Shown piece after piece: positions 42,645 through 50,874 of a DNA stretch of 64,000 nucleotides. The stretch comes from JBEGHD01 sp049334165 (GTDB lineage Bacteria; Bacteroidota; Bacteroidia; Flavobacteriales_D; Sanyastnellaceae), in assembly GCA_049334165.1 (NCBI GenBank), contig JBEGHD010000012.1. The stretch is one strand, 5' to 3'. The notes under the pieces are model-generated. The model ran no database searches and had not been told where the DNA came from. It worked only from the letters and a program-made list of their open reading frames with translations. A program made the translations under genes and the position numbers. Each line of letters opens with the position of its first letter. Position 1 is the stretch's first letter.

Positions 42645-42724
42645 TGATTACTCGTCTTCAACTAGTTTGAAGTAGAGAACTATCAGTAACCGTGCGGACT
42701 CCACCCCCGCACGGTTTTTTTTTT
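42645..42724 (+). ncRNA. Candidate small RNA of about 80 nt
   Basis: Between the orphan -7 box and the strong terminator lies a short structured unit: hairpin CTTCAA-CTAGT-TTGAAG (42656-42672), a linker, then the terminator stem. It could instead be the 3' UTR of the upstream dehydrogenase. It does not resemble SRP RNA, 6S RNA, tmRNA or RNase P. Confidence 0.3.
42689..42724 (+). terminator. Strong Rho-independent terminator
   Basis: 9-bp perfect stem ACCGTGCGG/CCGCACGGT (42689-42697, 42707-42715) with a 9-nt loop and ten Ts (42715-42724). It lies 115 nt after the dehydrogenase stop, unusually far. Confidence 0.9.
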
Positions 42725-42893
42725 GTGGGTACTGCCAACTTAACGCTCTTCGCGCCTCTGCGAGATTTAAACCTCGCGTCAAACACTTCCAGGATTTGTC
42801 CAGATCAGAAGCTTAATTCCTGAATATTCCAAACTATCCGAGCGAAGCGAGGACCATCTAGCAATCAACCAAAACTCCCGATATTCGCGTGAA

Positions 42894-43970
42894 ATGGAAA
42901 AGCCACGCTATCGGAAAATTATTCACGTGGACATGGACGCATTTTATGCCTCCGTGGAACAACGCGACAATCCCGATTTGAGAGGAAAACCGATAGCCGT
43001 GGGTGGATCCCGGGAGCGGGGAGTAGTGGCGGCAGCGAGCTATGAAGCCAGAAAGTTTGGAGTGCACAGCGCCATGCCTTCGGTGACAGCAAGTAGACTT
43101 TGCCCTCATCTGATTTTTGTGAGAGCCGACTTCGAGAAGTACAAGGCCGTTTCGGAACAGATTCGAGAGATATTCTTCGATTACACCGATCTGGTTGAGC
43201 CGTTATCGCTTGATGAAGCTTACCTCGATGTTACCAAGAATAAAAAGCAAATGAAGTCAGCTACGATGATTGCTGAAGAGATACGCCAGAGGATTTTTGA
43301 GGAAACCAATCTCACTGCGTCTGCCGGAATTTCGATCAATAAATTTGTTGCTAAGGTCGCTTCGGATCTAAACAAACCAAACGGACTCGCACTAATTCCT
43401 CCAGAGCGAGTGGACGAATTTATCAAGGCTCTTCCCATCTCAAAATTTCACGGAATCGGCAAGGTGACGGCCGAGAAGATGAAGTCCAAAGGCATTGTTA
43501 CAGGTGCTGATTTGCAACGCTATGACCGACACGAGCTCGTGAGGCTCTTTGGGAAATCCGGGGCTTACTACTATCAGATTTCTCGTGGAGAAGACAGGCG
43601 GCCAGTTCGTCCCGATCGCATTCGAAAATCGGTTGGTGCCGAACGCACTTTTAGCCAGGACAAAACTACGCGAGAAGAAATGGAAAGTGAGCTACTCCCA
43701 ATTGCCGAAAAGGTGAGCGACCGATTGAAGAAGAACGACCTGATGGGCAAAACGGTGACGCTCAAGATTAAAGATTCTGATTTTCAGATCAACACGCGCA
43801 GTCAAACATTTGACGACTTCGTGAAACTCAAAGACGACCTTTTCAATATTGTGAAAAAGCTGCTGGAGCCTCTTCCGGAAAAGCCAGTGCGATTGTTAGG
43901 AATCAGTGTTTCCAACTTGAATATCAAAGAAACAGTCGGTGCTGATGGGCAGTTGACGCTAAATTTTTAG
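42894..43970 (+). CDS. dinB: DNA polymerase IV (Y family)
   Basis: 358 aa, normal length. Catalytic metal-binding residues are in HVDMDAFYASVEQRD (residues 11-25) and LSLDEAYLDVT (about 101-111). The steric-gate region, GIGKVTAEKMKSKGI helix-hairpin-helix, and little-finger domain follow. It performs error-prone translesion synthesis. The C-terminus ends GQLTLNF, with no recognisable QLxLF-type beta-clamp motif except this last stretch, which may serve. No SOS-box-like site is apparent upstream. Confidence 0.95.
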   Translation: MEKPRYRKIIHVDMDAFYASVEQRDNPDLRGKPIAVGGSRERGVVAAASYEARKFGVHSAMPSVTASRLCPHLIFVRADFEKYKAVSEQIREIFFDYTDLVEPLSLDEAYLDVTKNKKQMKSATMIAEEIRQRIFEETNLTASAGISINKFVAKVASDLNKPNGLALIPPERVDEFIKALPISKFHGIGKVTAEKMKSKGIVTGADLQRYDRHELVRLFGKSGAYYYQISRGEDRRPVRPDRIRKSVGAERTFSQDKTTREEMESELLPIAEKVSDRLKKNDLMGKTVTLKIKDSDFQINTRSQTFDDFVKLKDDLFNIVKKLLEPLPEKPVRLLGISVSNLNIKETVGADGQLTLNF

Positions 43971-43982
43971 AAGTTTTCTCAG

Positions 43983-44570
43983 CTATTTATACTTATCATT
44001 CAGTCCTTTTCCCTCGCGAATCATCGGCAGAATCTTTTCGAGTCTGCTTTCTTTTGTTGCCTCTCTTTTCGCGGAAGCAATGTGGTCGGCATACTCTCGC
44101 TTCTTGCTTTTTGTAAGCTTTTTGAAAGCGTCAGCAGCTTCGCCATCTTTTTCCAAGGCCGTTTTCAGTTCGGCAGGAATTTCAAGTGGTTTGTTTTTAG
44201 CGGGCTTTATTTCGCGGCCCTGCTTTTGGTTTTCAATCGCCTCCAGAACGTAATTTTTCACGAGTTTCTCATCAATTTCGTCTGCAGAAGTGAAGCGCCA
44301 CTGGCGAAGAGCTTTTGTTTTGTCGTCTGCGCTCACCAGCACTTTCGACTTATCCTTCAAAAAGACGCCATTGAAAAACCAGAGACCAGTATACGACTTG
44401 AAAGAACCCATTCCTATTACGTTTTTGCCATCAATTGTATAAGTAGGTGCTCCCCATTTAATGGTTTCATCGAGTTCCGTGGCGGTCAAAATTTCGCGAA
44501 GCTTTACAAGAATCTCCTGGTTGTGGCTGTGCTTCTCGATGAACTCAGAAACATTGGTTACCTTTTTCAT
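43983..44570 (-). CDS. DUF1801 plus YdeI/OmpD-associated family protein
   Basis: 195 aa from ATG 44570; the upstream in-frame TTG at 44597 overlaps the -7 box. The N-terminal DUF1801 (YdhG-like) domain covers residues 1-100 (ELDETIKWGAPTYTIDGKNVIGMGSFKSYTGLWFF). The C-terminal YdeI/OmpD-associated domain covers about 115-195 (LKTALEKDGEAADAFKKLTKSKKREYADHI, then KRLEKILPMIREGKGLN type end). The family is cytosolic; relatives are linked to stress and bacteriocin tolerance, mechanism unknown. Convergent with dinB (12-nt gap). Confidence 0.85.
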   Translation of the reverse strand: MKKVTNVSEFIEKHSHNQEILVKLREILTATELDETIKWGAPTYTIDGKNVIGMGSFKSYTGLWFFNGVFLKDKSKVLVSADDKTKALRQWRFTSADEIDEKLVKNYVLEAIENQKQGREIKPAKNKPLEIPAELKTALEKDGEAADAFKKLTKSKKREYADHIASAKREATKESRLEKILPMIREGKGLNDKYK

Positions 44571-44594
44571 AAGCCTACTTTGTTTGATTTGCTT

Positions 44595-44602
44595 CAAAAT
44601 TA
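44595..44602 (-). promoter_or_regulatory. Putative -7 box of the YdeI-like gene
   Basis: Minus-strand TAATTTTG, 24 nt upstream of the ATG; TTG at 44627-44629 gives a 24-nt spacer. Confidence 0.42.
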
Positions 44603-44751
44603 GAGAATCAAAGCTAGGACGCTTTTCAAAATTTCACTTAAAATGTATTTCCGATGCCGCGGTTCTTTAGCAATCAACTTTTTGCACTAAAATATTCTCG
44701 TCCCATTCAGAGGATTTTTACAACTTGCACCCAGATCAAAATCGCTGAAAA

Positions 44752-46401
44752 ATGAAAAAACACCTTTGCCTCGTCATTCTTTTGATTCTGGGAGTCTCCC
44801 TTTCTGCTAGTGCACAATGGAGTACAGACACTCAGGAAAATACGCTGATTTCTGATTTTGAAGGTGAGAAAGCCGTTACCCACATTGCTCAAACCGAAGA
44901 CGGAAAATACTTCATCAGTTGGTATGGCGGAGCTGACAATTACAACATGAATCTCGCTCTTCTCGACAGCACGGGATATTCACTTTGGGACGAACCTTTA
45001 GTAGTGAGCGATCACCCGCAAAATACTTGGGTAGCTGATTATTCTCTGGCTGTGGACAACGATGGCAACGCAGTGATTTCGTTTGCCGATATCAGAAATG
45101 GAAACCCCGACCTGGTGATTTACAAGGTCGATCAAAATGGCGAGCACCTTTTTGGCGATGATGGAGTGATGGTGACCGAAACTGATTCTGAAGAGTTTTT
45201 TCCTACAATTTGCGTCACCGAGAGCAATGAGACCGTTGTCACATGGCAACACTCTGATGAAAGTGGGAGTGTAGGCCTGGCACTGCAAAGAATTGACACC
45301 AATGGAGCTTTGCTATGGGAAGAACCTGTGATTCTCATCGATGAGGAGTTCGATTACAATACTCCGGTTCCTATCGCCACCACTGAAGATGAGGTTATTG
45401 TGCTTTACTTTTATCAGTCTGGTCCGTTTTTCTCACCAGACCGCGAATTGTACGCCCAGCGCTTTGATGTGAATGGGGTAGAAGTTTGGGAGAACCCAAC
45501 CGTACTTTGCGGAGTTACGGGAATTCCCGGTTTTGCTTTCCCGCAGGCAAAAAGTGACGGGAATGGCGGATTGATCACAAGCTGGCAAGATGACCGAGAC
45601 AACAACCAACTTGGGAACGTGGCTGTGCAACACCTACTCGAAGATGGATCTCTTCAATTCCCTGAAAATGGTATTGAACTGGTGGAGGCTGGTTCTATGG
45701 GGCATTTTTCTCCATCAACGGCTGGGATCGATGAAGCCGGAAGCATCGTGGTGTACTGGCGAACCACCAATTCGAGTCAGGGAATGTCCGGTCTTAAGTC
45801 TCAAAAAATCGCTGCTGATGGCACTCGCGTTTGGTCTGATCAGGGTGTAGAGCTACTTGAGTTGGGAAGTCACGTACAGTTGGTAAATGGAGCTGCCTTG
45901 CACGCAGACTCCAGTTGGGTGAGCTACAGCATCAACCCTGATGGCAACCAGGCGATCAATGAAGTTTACCTTTTTGGACTCGATGGTGATGGAGAAATCA
46001 TTTTGGATCAGGCGCCAGTGGCGACTGCAGCAACCTCAAAAGGAGATGTGGTGATGAGTGGGATTTACAATGGCCAGTTGGTAAACGCCTGGGTAAATGA
46101 CGCTGATCCCAGCGAAGTAAGGGCACAGGCGATCGAAGTGCTGGACACTGATGTTTCTGTAGAAGATTTTCTCGAGATAGCTGATAAAACAGTAGTAAAA
46201 CAACTCGGTGATCGCGTTGAGGTTGAACCTGAAGTGGCTAGTCTGGAAATCTACAGCATTTCTGGCCGATTGCTTTCCAAAACGGATTGCCTTGGTAAGA
46301 AAGAAGTTCTTCTACCATCGGATTTACCAAATTCTATTTTCATCTTATTGGCTAGAGATCGTTCTGGTAGACCATTGCAGAGCTTTCAACTGACCTGGTA
46401 G
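44752..46401 (+). CDS. Large secreted protein with T9SS-type C-terminal tail
   Basis: 549 aa. Signal peptide residues 1-23 (ends SASAQ). Residues 25-450 contain repeating beta units of about 50 residues that each carry a D-x-x-G-N/D-x-x-x-S-F/W-x-D pattern (DNDGNAVISFADIRNGNPD; SDGNGGLITSWQDDRDNN; DEAGSIVVYWRTTN). This suggests a beta-propeller-like array. Residues about 485-549 (LEIYSISGRLLSKTDCLG...LLARDRSGRPLQSFQLTW) look like a type A T9SS sorting domain. Probably surface-exposed or released. Ligand unknown. Confidence 0.75.
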   Translation: MKKHLCLVILLILGVSLSASAQWSTDTQENTLISDFEGEKAVTHIAQTEDGKYFISWYGGADNYNMNLALLDSTGYSLWDEPLVVSDHPQNTWVADYSLAVDNDGNAVISFADIRNGNPDLVIYKVDQNGEHLFGDDGVMVTETDSEEFFPTICVTESNETVVTWQHSDESGSVGLALQRIDTNGALLWEEPVILIDEEFDYNTPVPIATTEDEVIVLYFYQSGPFFSPDRELYAQRFDVNGVEVWENPTVLCGVTGIPGFAFPQAKSDGNGGLITSWQDDRDNNQLGNVAVQHLLEDGSLQFPENGIELVEAGSMGHFSPSTAGIDEAGSIVVYWRTTNSSQGMSGLKSQKIAADGTRVWSDQGVELLELGSHVQLVNGAALHADSSWVSYSINPDGNQAINEVYLFGLDGDGEIILDQAPVATAATSKGDVVMSGIYNGQLVNAWVNDADPSEVRAQAIEVLDTDVSVEDFLEIADKTVVKQLGDRVEVEPEVASLEIYSISGRLLSKTDCLGKKEVLLPSDLPNSIFILLARDRSGRPLQSFQLTW

Positions 46402-46471
46402 CCTGATTTCGATGAAACGTGACAAAGTGTCGTTAAATGTTAAAATAAGCACGATAAAATATTTTATTTGT

Positions 46472-46479
46472 ATTTTTGT
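46472..46479 (+). promoter_or_regulatory. Putative -7 box of the haloperoxidase-like gene
   Basis: TATTTTTG, 36 nt before the ATG, in AT-rich DNA; -33 not clear. Confidence 0.42.
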
Positions 46480-46515
46480 CGACACTAAACAACAACACTT
46501 TAATCCGATAACTTT

Positions 46516-47901
46516 ATGAAAAGGAATGTTTTAAAAGGTTTCTCTGGCATTTTGCTAGCGGGAGTTCTTGTATTTTCAGCAGGATGCCGCAAAGAAGCTG
46601 AACTCGAAAAACAACCACCCTCTCAACAACCGGCTGTCTCAACACCAGTTAATAATTACAACGCAAATGTTCCACTCCAGTGGTACAACCTTTACCTCAA
46701 GGTAGAGCGCTATGCAGATGGTTTCAGACCTCCTGTATCGGCTAGAGCACTTGCCTACATTGGCCTGAGCGGCTACGAGGCCGGGGTTTCTGGCATGCCG
46801 GATAACGAATCGATGGACGAGGTTTTTCCGGGGTTAGATATTCCCGATAGCGACATCTACTCAGAATACCACTGGCCGACTGCAATCAATGCAGCTTACG
46901 CCAGATCGATGCGCCTTTACTTTCCTCACGTAGATACAGAATATGGCCAGGACATTGACAATCTGGAAGACGCACTCAACAACTATTACGAAGGGGAAAT
47001 GAGTGAAGAAGTTTACGTACGCTCCAGAGTTTATGGAGTGGAAGTGGCCAATGCCATTTTCCAATGGGCTCAAACCGATGAAACCGGAAAGTACGGCTAT
47101 ATGGAAAATCACCCGGTTTACAACCCACCATCTTGCGTAGGTTGCTGGCAGCCAACAGGACCGGATTACACTCCGGCACTTCTTCCTTTTTGGGGCGATG
47201 CAAGAACTTTTGCCATGTCTGGCCAGGACTTTGAAATTGAACCGCCACTTCCTTTTACTGAAGATGAAAACTCTGCACTCTACGTGCAGGCGATGGAGGT
47301 TTACGAGCTTTATCCACTCGAATACGAAGATCAGTGGATCGCGGAGTTTTGGAGTGACGACATTTTTGAGTTGACCTGTACACCAGTTGGCCGCTGGGTT
47401 TCTATCGCCAACCAGGCAGCTCAGCAGTATGAAGTTAACCTCGAAGAAGCGCTTGAGCTTTATGCAAAGCTCGGACTCGCGATGAACGATGCCGGTGTTT
47501 CTTGCTGGTACAATAAGTACGAGTACGATGTGGCTCGCCCAAGTGATTTTATCAAGGAGTACATTGATTCCGGTTGGGAAACGCACCTGATCACACTCCA
47601 CGATTGTCTTAACCCACCGTTTCCAGCTTATCCTTCAGGACATGCCGCATTCAGTTCTGCTGCTGCAGGCGTGTTGGCCGATCAATTTGGTTCTGATATC
47701 ACATTTACTGACAACAGCCACGAAGACAGAGATGAATTTATGGGAATGCCAAGAACTTATTCCAGCTGGCATGAGATGGCTGTAGAGAATGCGTACTCGA
47801 GAATTCCTCTTGGTGTTCACTATCAAATGGATGCCGATGCCGGAGTTGATCTCGGTTACGTAGCTTCAGACAGAGTGTTGGAGCTGCCCTGGGGTAACTA
47901 G
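46516..47901 (+). CDS. Vanadium-dependent haloperoxidase/PAP2-like lipoprotein
   Basis: 461 aa. Lipoprotein signal with lipobox FSAGC (C24). The three phosphate/vanadate-binding motifs are complete: K-Y-x5-R-P (NKYEYDVARPSDF, about 334-346), P-S-G-H (YPSGHAAFSSAAAG) and S-R-x-x-x-G-V-H (SRIPLGVHYQMDAD) near the C-terminus. The arrangement and length fit bacterial vanadium-dependent haloperoxidases, which oxidise halides with peroxide. A lipid or sugar phosphatase role cannot be excluded, because the two activities share the same fold and motifs. Anchored in the outer membrane or its inner leaflet. Confidence 0.85.
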   Translation: MKRNVLKGFSGILLAGVLVFSAGCRKEAELEKQPPSQQPAVSTPVNNYNANVPLQWYNLYLKVERYADGFRPPVSARALAYIGLSGYEAGVSGMPDNESMDEVFPGLDIPDSDIYSEYHWPTAINAAYARSMRLYFPHVDTEYGQDIDNLEDALNNYYEGEMSEEVYVRSRVYGVEVANAIFQWAQTDETGKYGYMENHPVYNPPSCVGCWQPTGPDYTPALLPFWGDARTFAMSGQDFEIEPPLPFTEDENSALYVQAMEVYELYPLEYEDQWIAEFWSDDIFELTCTPVGRWVSIANQAAQQYEVNLEEALELYAKLGLAMNDAGVSCWYNKYEYDVARPSDFIKEYIDSGWETHLITLHDCLNPPFPAYPSGHAAFSSAAAGVLADQFGSDITFTDNSHEDRDEFMGMPRTYSSWHEMAVENAYSRIPLGVHYQMDADAGVDLGYVASDRVLELPWGN

Positions 47902-47925
47902 TCGGCAGGAAAACAGAATTTTGAG

Positions 47926-47978
47926 AGCCGGACGTCATGCTGAACTCGATTCAGTATTAGCATGACGTCCGGCTTTTT
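47926..47978. terminator. Long perfect hairpin terminator between convergent genes
   Basis: 16-bp perfect stem (47926-47941 with 47959-47974; arms start AGCCGGACGTCATG) with a 17-nt loop, then TTTTT. The loop side carries CATGCTGAACTCGATTCAG, similar to a dispersed Bacteroidota intergenic repeat. It can serve the genes ending at 47901 (+) and 47982 (-). Confidence 0.85.
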
Positions 47979-47981
47979 CAT

Positions 47982-49709
47982 TTAGAGTTTTTCTAACTCC
48001 TCCTTGATAAAGCTTGCCAGCTCGCTGACGTACTCTGGAGAGAAGTCAAACTTTATTCCTGCAGTCTCATAAATCTCACCAATGGTTTTTGTGTAGCCGA
48101 GCGAAAGAGCCTTTTTGTAGTCGGTGAGTGCTTTCTTAGGATCTTGCTTGTAGTTTCTCCACACAGCAATTGCGCCCAGCTGAGCCATTCCGTACTCGAT
48201 GTAGTAGAAAGGAACTTCAAAAAGGTGGAGTTGCTTTTGCCACGCTATTTTTTTGGCTTTTTCGTAGCCACTCCAATCCACCAGGTCGCTGCCGAGTTCG
48301 TCCTCAATCCTTAACCACGCTTGGGTTCGTTGCTCTTCTGTGTGATTGGGGTTTTCGTAAATCCAGTGTTGAAACTTATCGATTATTGCAATCCAGGGTA
48401 GCGCTGAAAGCACATCCTGAAGTTGTTCTTTTTTGGCTCTTCTCAGGTCTTCGGGATTCGAATAAAAAATGTCCCAATGATCCATTGTGAGGAGCTCCAT
48501 TGCCATTGAGGCCAGCTCGGCAACTTCGCTCGGACAGTTTTTGAAAGCTGCCAGTTGCAAGTCTCTCGAAAGGAAAGAGTGCACCGCATGACCTCCTTCG
48601 TGCATCATGGTGACCATGTCGCGCGGAGTTCCCACGGCATTCATGAAAATGAACGGAACACCAACTTCGTAAAGCGGGTAGTTGAAACCTCCGGGCGATT
48701 TGCCGTCTTTAGATTCCAGGTCGAGGTAACCGAGCTCGTCCATAGTTCTAAGGCATTCGCCAAAATAAGGATCGACCTTGTTGAACACTGCGATAGATTT
48801 CTCAACCAGCTCCTCAGCAGTTTCAAACGGTTTGAGCGGCCCTTTGCCAGTCGGATCCACCGCCATATCGTATGGTTTGAGAGTGTCGAGCTGAAGTTGT
48901 TCTTTGCGCTCTTTGGCAAAGGTTTCAACCACAGGTTTCACTGCTGTGCGAATACTCTCATGAAAATCGAAGCAATCTTCGGGAGTGTAGTCGAAGCGAC
49001 CCAGATCGTCAAATTTGTAGTCGCGATAGTTTTTGTAATCTGCGTTTTTGGCGATTTGCGAGCGGAGCTTCACCAGGTCCGTAAAAATTCTATCCAGATC
49101 CTCCCTCACGGCCGCCCTCGCGTCCTGAACTTTTTCATAAACCAACTTACGGTGATCTCTGTCCGTTTTTTGCAATTCGGCACCTGCTCTTGGCATTGTA
49201 AGTTTCTTTCCGTCTAGCTCAATGGTGAGGTTCCCTGCAACTTTTCCAAATTCCTGCGCCTTCTCTCTCACTTCCGAGAGCAAAGGAATATTGACTTCGC
49301 GAAAGAGCTCAATTTCCTTTTCGATCTTTCTCAAATAGATGAAGTACCCTTTGTCTTTAGGTAGCTCATCCGTATATGGGCAGTCGACCAGCTTGCGATT
49401 CAACTCATTGGAGTAGGGAGCAATCTTCGGCTGAATCTCGCGAACAAAAAACTGATAGTCTTTTTCCTTTTCCTCATCAGTTGTGTCGATAGACATTCTG
49501 ATGTAACGCCATGCAGCATTTTCTTCAAGCACCGATTCGAGTTCGCTGAGGTCCAGCAACCACTTTTTCAGGTCTTCCTTAGATTTTATAGGTCTTTCTT
49601 TGAGGTCGACAAAATATGGCTCCAGATCGTCCCACGAATCTATCTTGAGATTTTCCGGTAGAAAAATTCTCGGCTTTCTGGGTTGCGATGTAGTTACTTC
49701 GGTGCTCAT
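47982..49709 (-). CDS. M3 family oligoendopeptidase (PepF-like)
   Basis: 575 aa, cytosolic. The zinc site is H370-E-G-G-H374 (MMHEGGHAVHSF), with the downstream CPSEVAELASMAMELL supplying the third ligand Glu. The N-terminal alpha-helical cap is typical of the family. It degrades short peptides inside the cell. Length and motifs indicate a complete, active enzyme. Start ATG 49709. Confidence 0.93.
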   Translation of the reverse strand: MSTEVTTSQPRKPRIFLPENLKIDSWDDLEPYFVDLKERPIKSKEDLKKWLLDLSELESVLEENAAWRYIRMSIDTTDEEKEKDYQFFVREIQPKIAPYSNELNRKLVDCPYTDELPKDKGYFIYLRKIEKEIELFREVNIPLLSEVREKAQEFGKVAGNLTIELDGKKLTMPRAGAELQKTDRDHRKLVYEKVQDARAAVREDLDRIFTDLVKLRSQIAKNADYKNYRDYKFDDLGRFDYTPEDCFDFHESIRTAVKPVVETFAKERKEQLQLDTLKPYDMAVDPTGKGPLKPFETAEELVEKSIAVFNKVDPYFGECLRTMDELGYLDLESKDGKSPGGFNYPLYEVGVPFIFMNAVGTPRDMVTMMHEGGHAVHSFLSRDLQLAAFKNCPSEVAELASMAMELLTMDHWDIFYSNPEDLRRAKKEQLQDVLSALPWIAIIDKFQHWIYENPNHTEEQRTQAWLRIEDELGSDLVDWSGYEKAKKIAWQKQLHLFEVPFYYIEYGMAQLGAIAVWRNYKQDPKKALTDYKKALSLGYTKTIGEIYETAGIKFDFSPEYVSELASFIKEELEKL

Positions 49710-49760
49710 GGAAATTAATTATAGGAATCAGTGAAAATAAAACTGAAAAGAAGAATAGGT

Positions 49761-50219
49761 CTACTCCTCTTCACCAGACTTGTCAGACTTACTTTCAGCA
49801 GGCTCTTCGTCTTCGCTTTCTTCCTCTTTTGCCACTTCCAGCAAGTTGTGATCGTGAAGCAAGTTGTACCAGCTGAAAAGCTTTTTCAGGTCAGATTGAT
49901 ACACTCGGTCTTCGTCATAATCGGGCAACACTTGTACCATGTAGTCGCGCATTTCCTGGGCAGAAGATTTTTTGGGGTCGATGGCTTTTCCACCTTCTTC
50001 CTTATCATAAATCTCCTGGTATACTTCAGCCAGTGGTACATCGTCACTGTAAGTGTAAATGCTGATGTCTTCCAAAGCACTGATTTTGTGAGCTGCATAA
50101 ACAGGCATCTTTTTGCCATCGTTCAATGATTCTACAATCAGGCTGTTTTTTGATTGGGTCACCACTTTGAACAGTCCCGGCTTTCCGCTGATGGAAAGTA
50201 AATCTTTCAATACGATCAT
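49761..50219 (-). CDS. DUF5606 family protein
   Basis: 152 aa. The N-terminal block LKDLLSISGKPGLFKVVTQSKNSLIVESL (residues 4-32) and the middle helical part FSWYNLLHDHNLL identify the Bacteroidota-specific DUF5606 family. It ends with an Asp/Glu/Ser-rich, disordered tail. Cytosolic; function unknown. Flanking genes are not obviously related. Confidence 0.85.
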   Translation of the reverse strand: MIVLKDLLSISGKPGLFKVVTQSKNSLIVESLNDGKKMPVYAAHKISALEDISIYTYSDDVPLAEVYQEIYDKEEGGKAIDPKKSSAQEMRDYMVQVLPDYDEDRVYQSDLKKLFSWYNLLHDHNLLEVAKEEESEDEEPAESKSDKSGEEE

Positions 50220-50244
50220 AAATGTGTTGCTAAATTTTGGTGCG

Positions 50245-50252
50245 CAAAGGTA
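50245..50252 (-). promoter_or_regulatory. Putative -7 box of the DUF5606 gene
   Basis: Minus-strand TACCTTTG, 25 nt upstream of the ATG. Confidence 0.45.
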
Positions 50253-50300
50253 ATTAAAGTCAACGTTGGAGAAAATGAAAAATCTTTGGTTTCCAGCGTG

Positions 50301-50753
50301 TCAAACAAGCTCTTTGTAATCGGGTATCTCCTTTAAAAACGAGTAGCTTTTTTCTCGGTGGTTTATCATGCAGCAGAAGTGTTGCAGGCCATTTGTCACA
50401 GCCATAAACGGCACTTGAAGTTGCATGTTGTAGCGAGCCGCCTGGTCAAAGGTGTCCTGGGTAATTTTGATTTTAGGAGCTTTGCATTCCACGAGGAGTC
50501 TCGGAGCTCCGTCTTTTGCAAAAGCAACGATGTCACTTCGCTTTTGAAGACTATTTACTTTCAAACCTTTTTCGAGAGACATCAAAGAAAGTGGAAATCC
50601 TTTGTCTTCGTGAAGATACATCACAAAGTGCTGACGAACCCATTCCTCTGGGGTAAGCACGAGATATTTCTTTCTTATTTCATCAAAAATGTAGTGCTGC
50701 TCTTTTTCCTTTTTAATCTTAAAAGGGTAGGGCGGAAGGTTCAATTCTTGCAT
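50301..50753 (-). CDS. Stand-alone HSDR_N-type (PD-(D/E)xK) nuclease-fold protein
   Basis: 150 aa. It matches the N-terminal domain of type I restriction R subunits: PPYPFKIKKE at the start, then the nuclease core D74 (RSDIVAF) and E89-C-K91 (LLVECKAPKI), then Gln in YNMQLQVPFMAVTNG. No helicase, specificity or methylase subunits are nearby, so it is not a restriction system. Stand-alone versions are widespread in Bacteroidota; their role is unknown but may be DNA processing. holA is 5 kb away. The -7 box lies only 5 nt before the ATG. Confidence 0.85.
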   Translation of the reverse strand: MQELNLPPYPFKIKKEKEQHYIFDEIRKKYLVLTPEEWVRQHFVMYLHEDKGFPLSLMSLEKGLKVNSLQKRSDIVAFAKDGAPRLLVECKAPKIKITQDTFDQAARYNMQLQVPFMAVTNGLQHFCCMINHREKSYSFLKEIPDYKELV

Positions 50754-50758
50754 GAGCG

Positions 50759-50766
50759 CAAAGATA
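50759..50766 (-). promoter_or_regulatory. -7 box of the HSDR_N-type gene
   Basis: Minus-strand TATCTTTG, ending 5 nt before the ATG at 50753; a leaderless mRNA is implied if used. Confidence 0.5.
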
Positions 50767-50874
50767 GTTGAACCGAAACATCTGAGATTTGAATGGATTC
50801 GGCTTAACTAGGAAATCACTTTAATTTTAGCTCGCCTCCATAGAAGTTCAATCCAAAAGTTAACTTAGCGGCCT

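Larger units (their letters stand above)
42575..42893. other. 319-bp intergenic stretch
   Basis: No protein gene. It contains a -7 box (42633-42640), a small hairpin (42656-42672) and a strong terminator (42689-42724), described separately. From 42725 to 42893 I see nothing specific. Confidence 0.6.
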
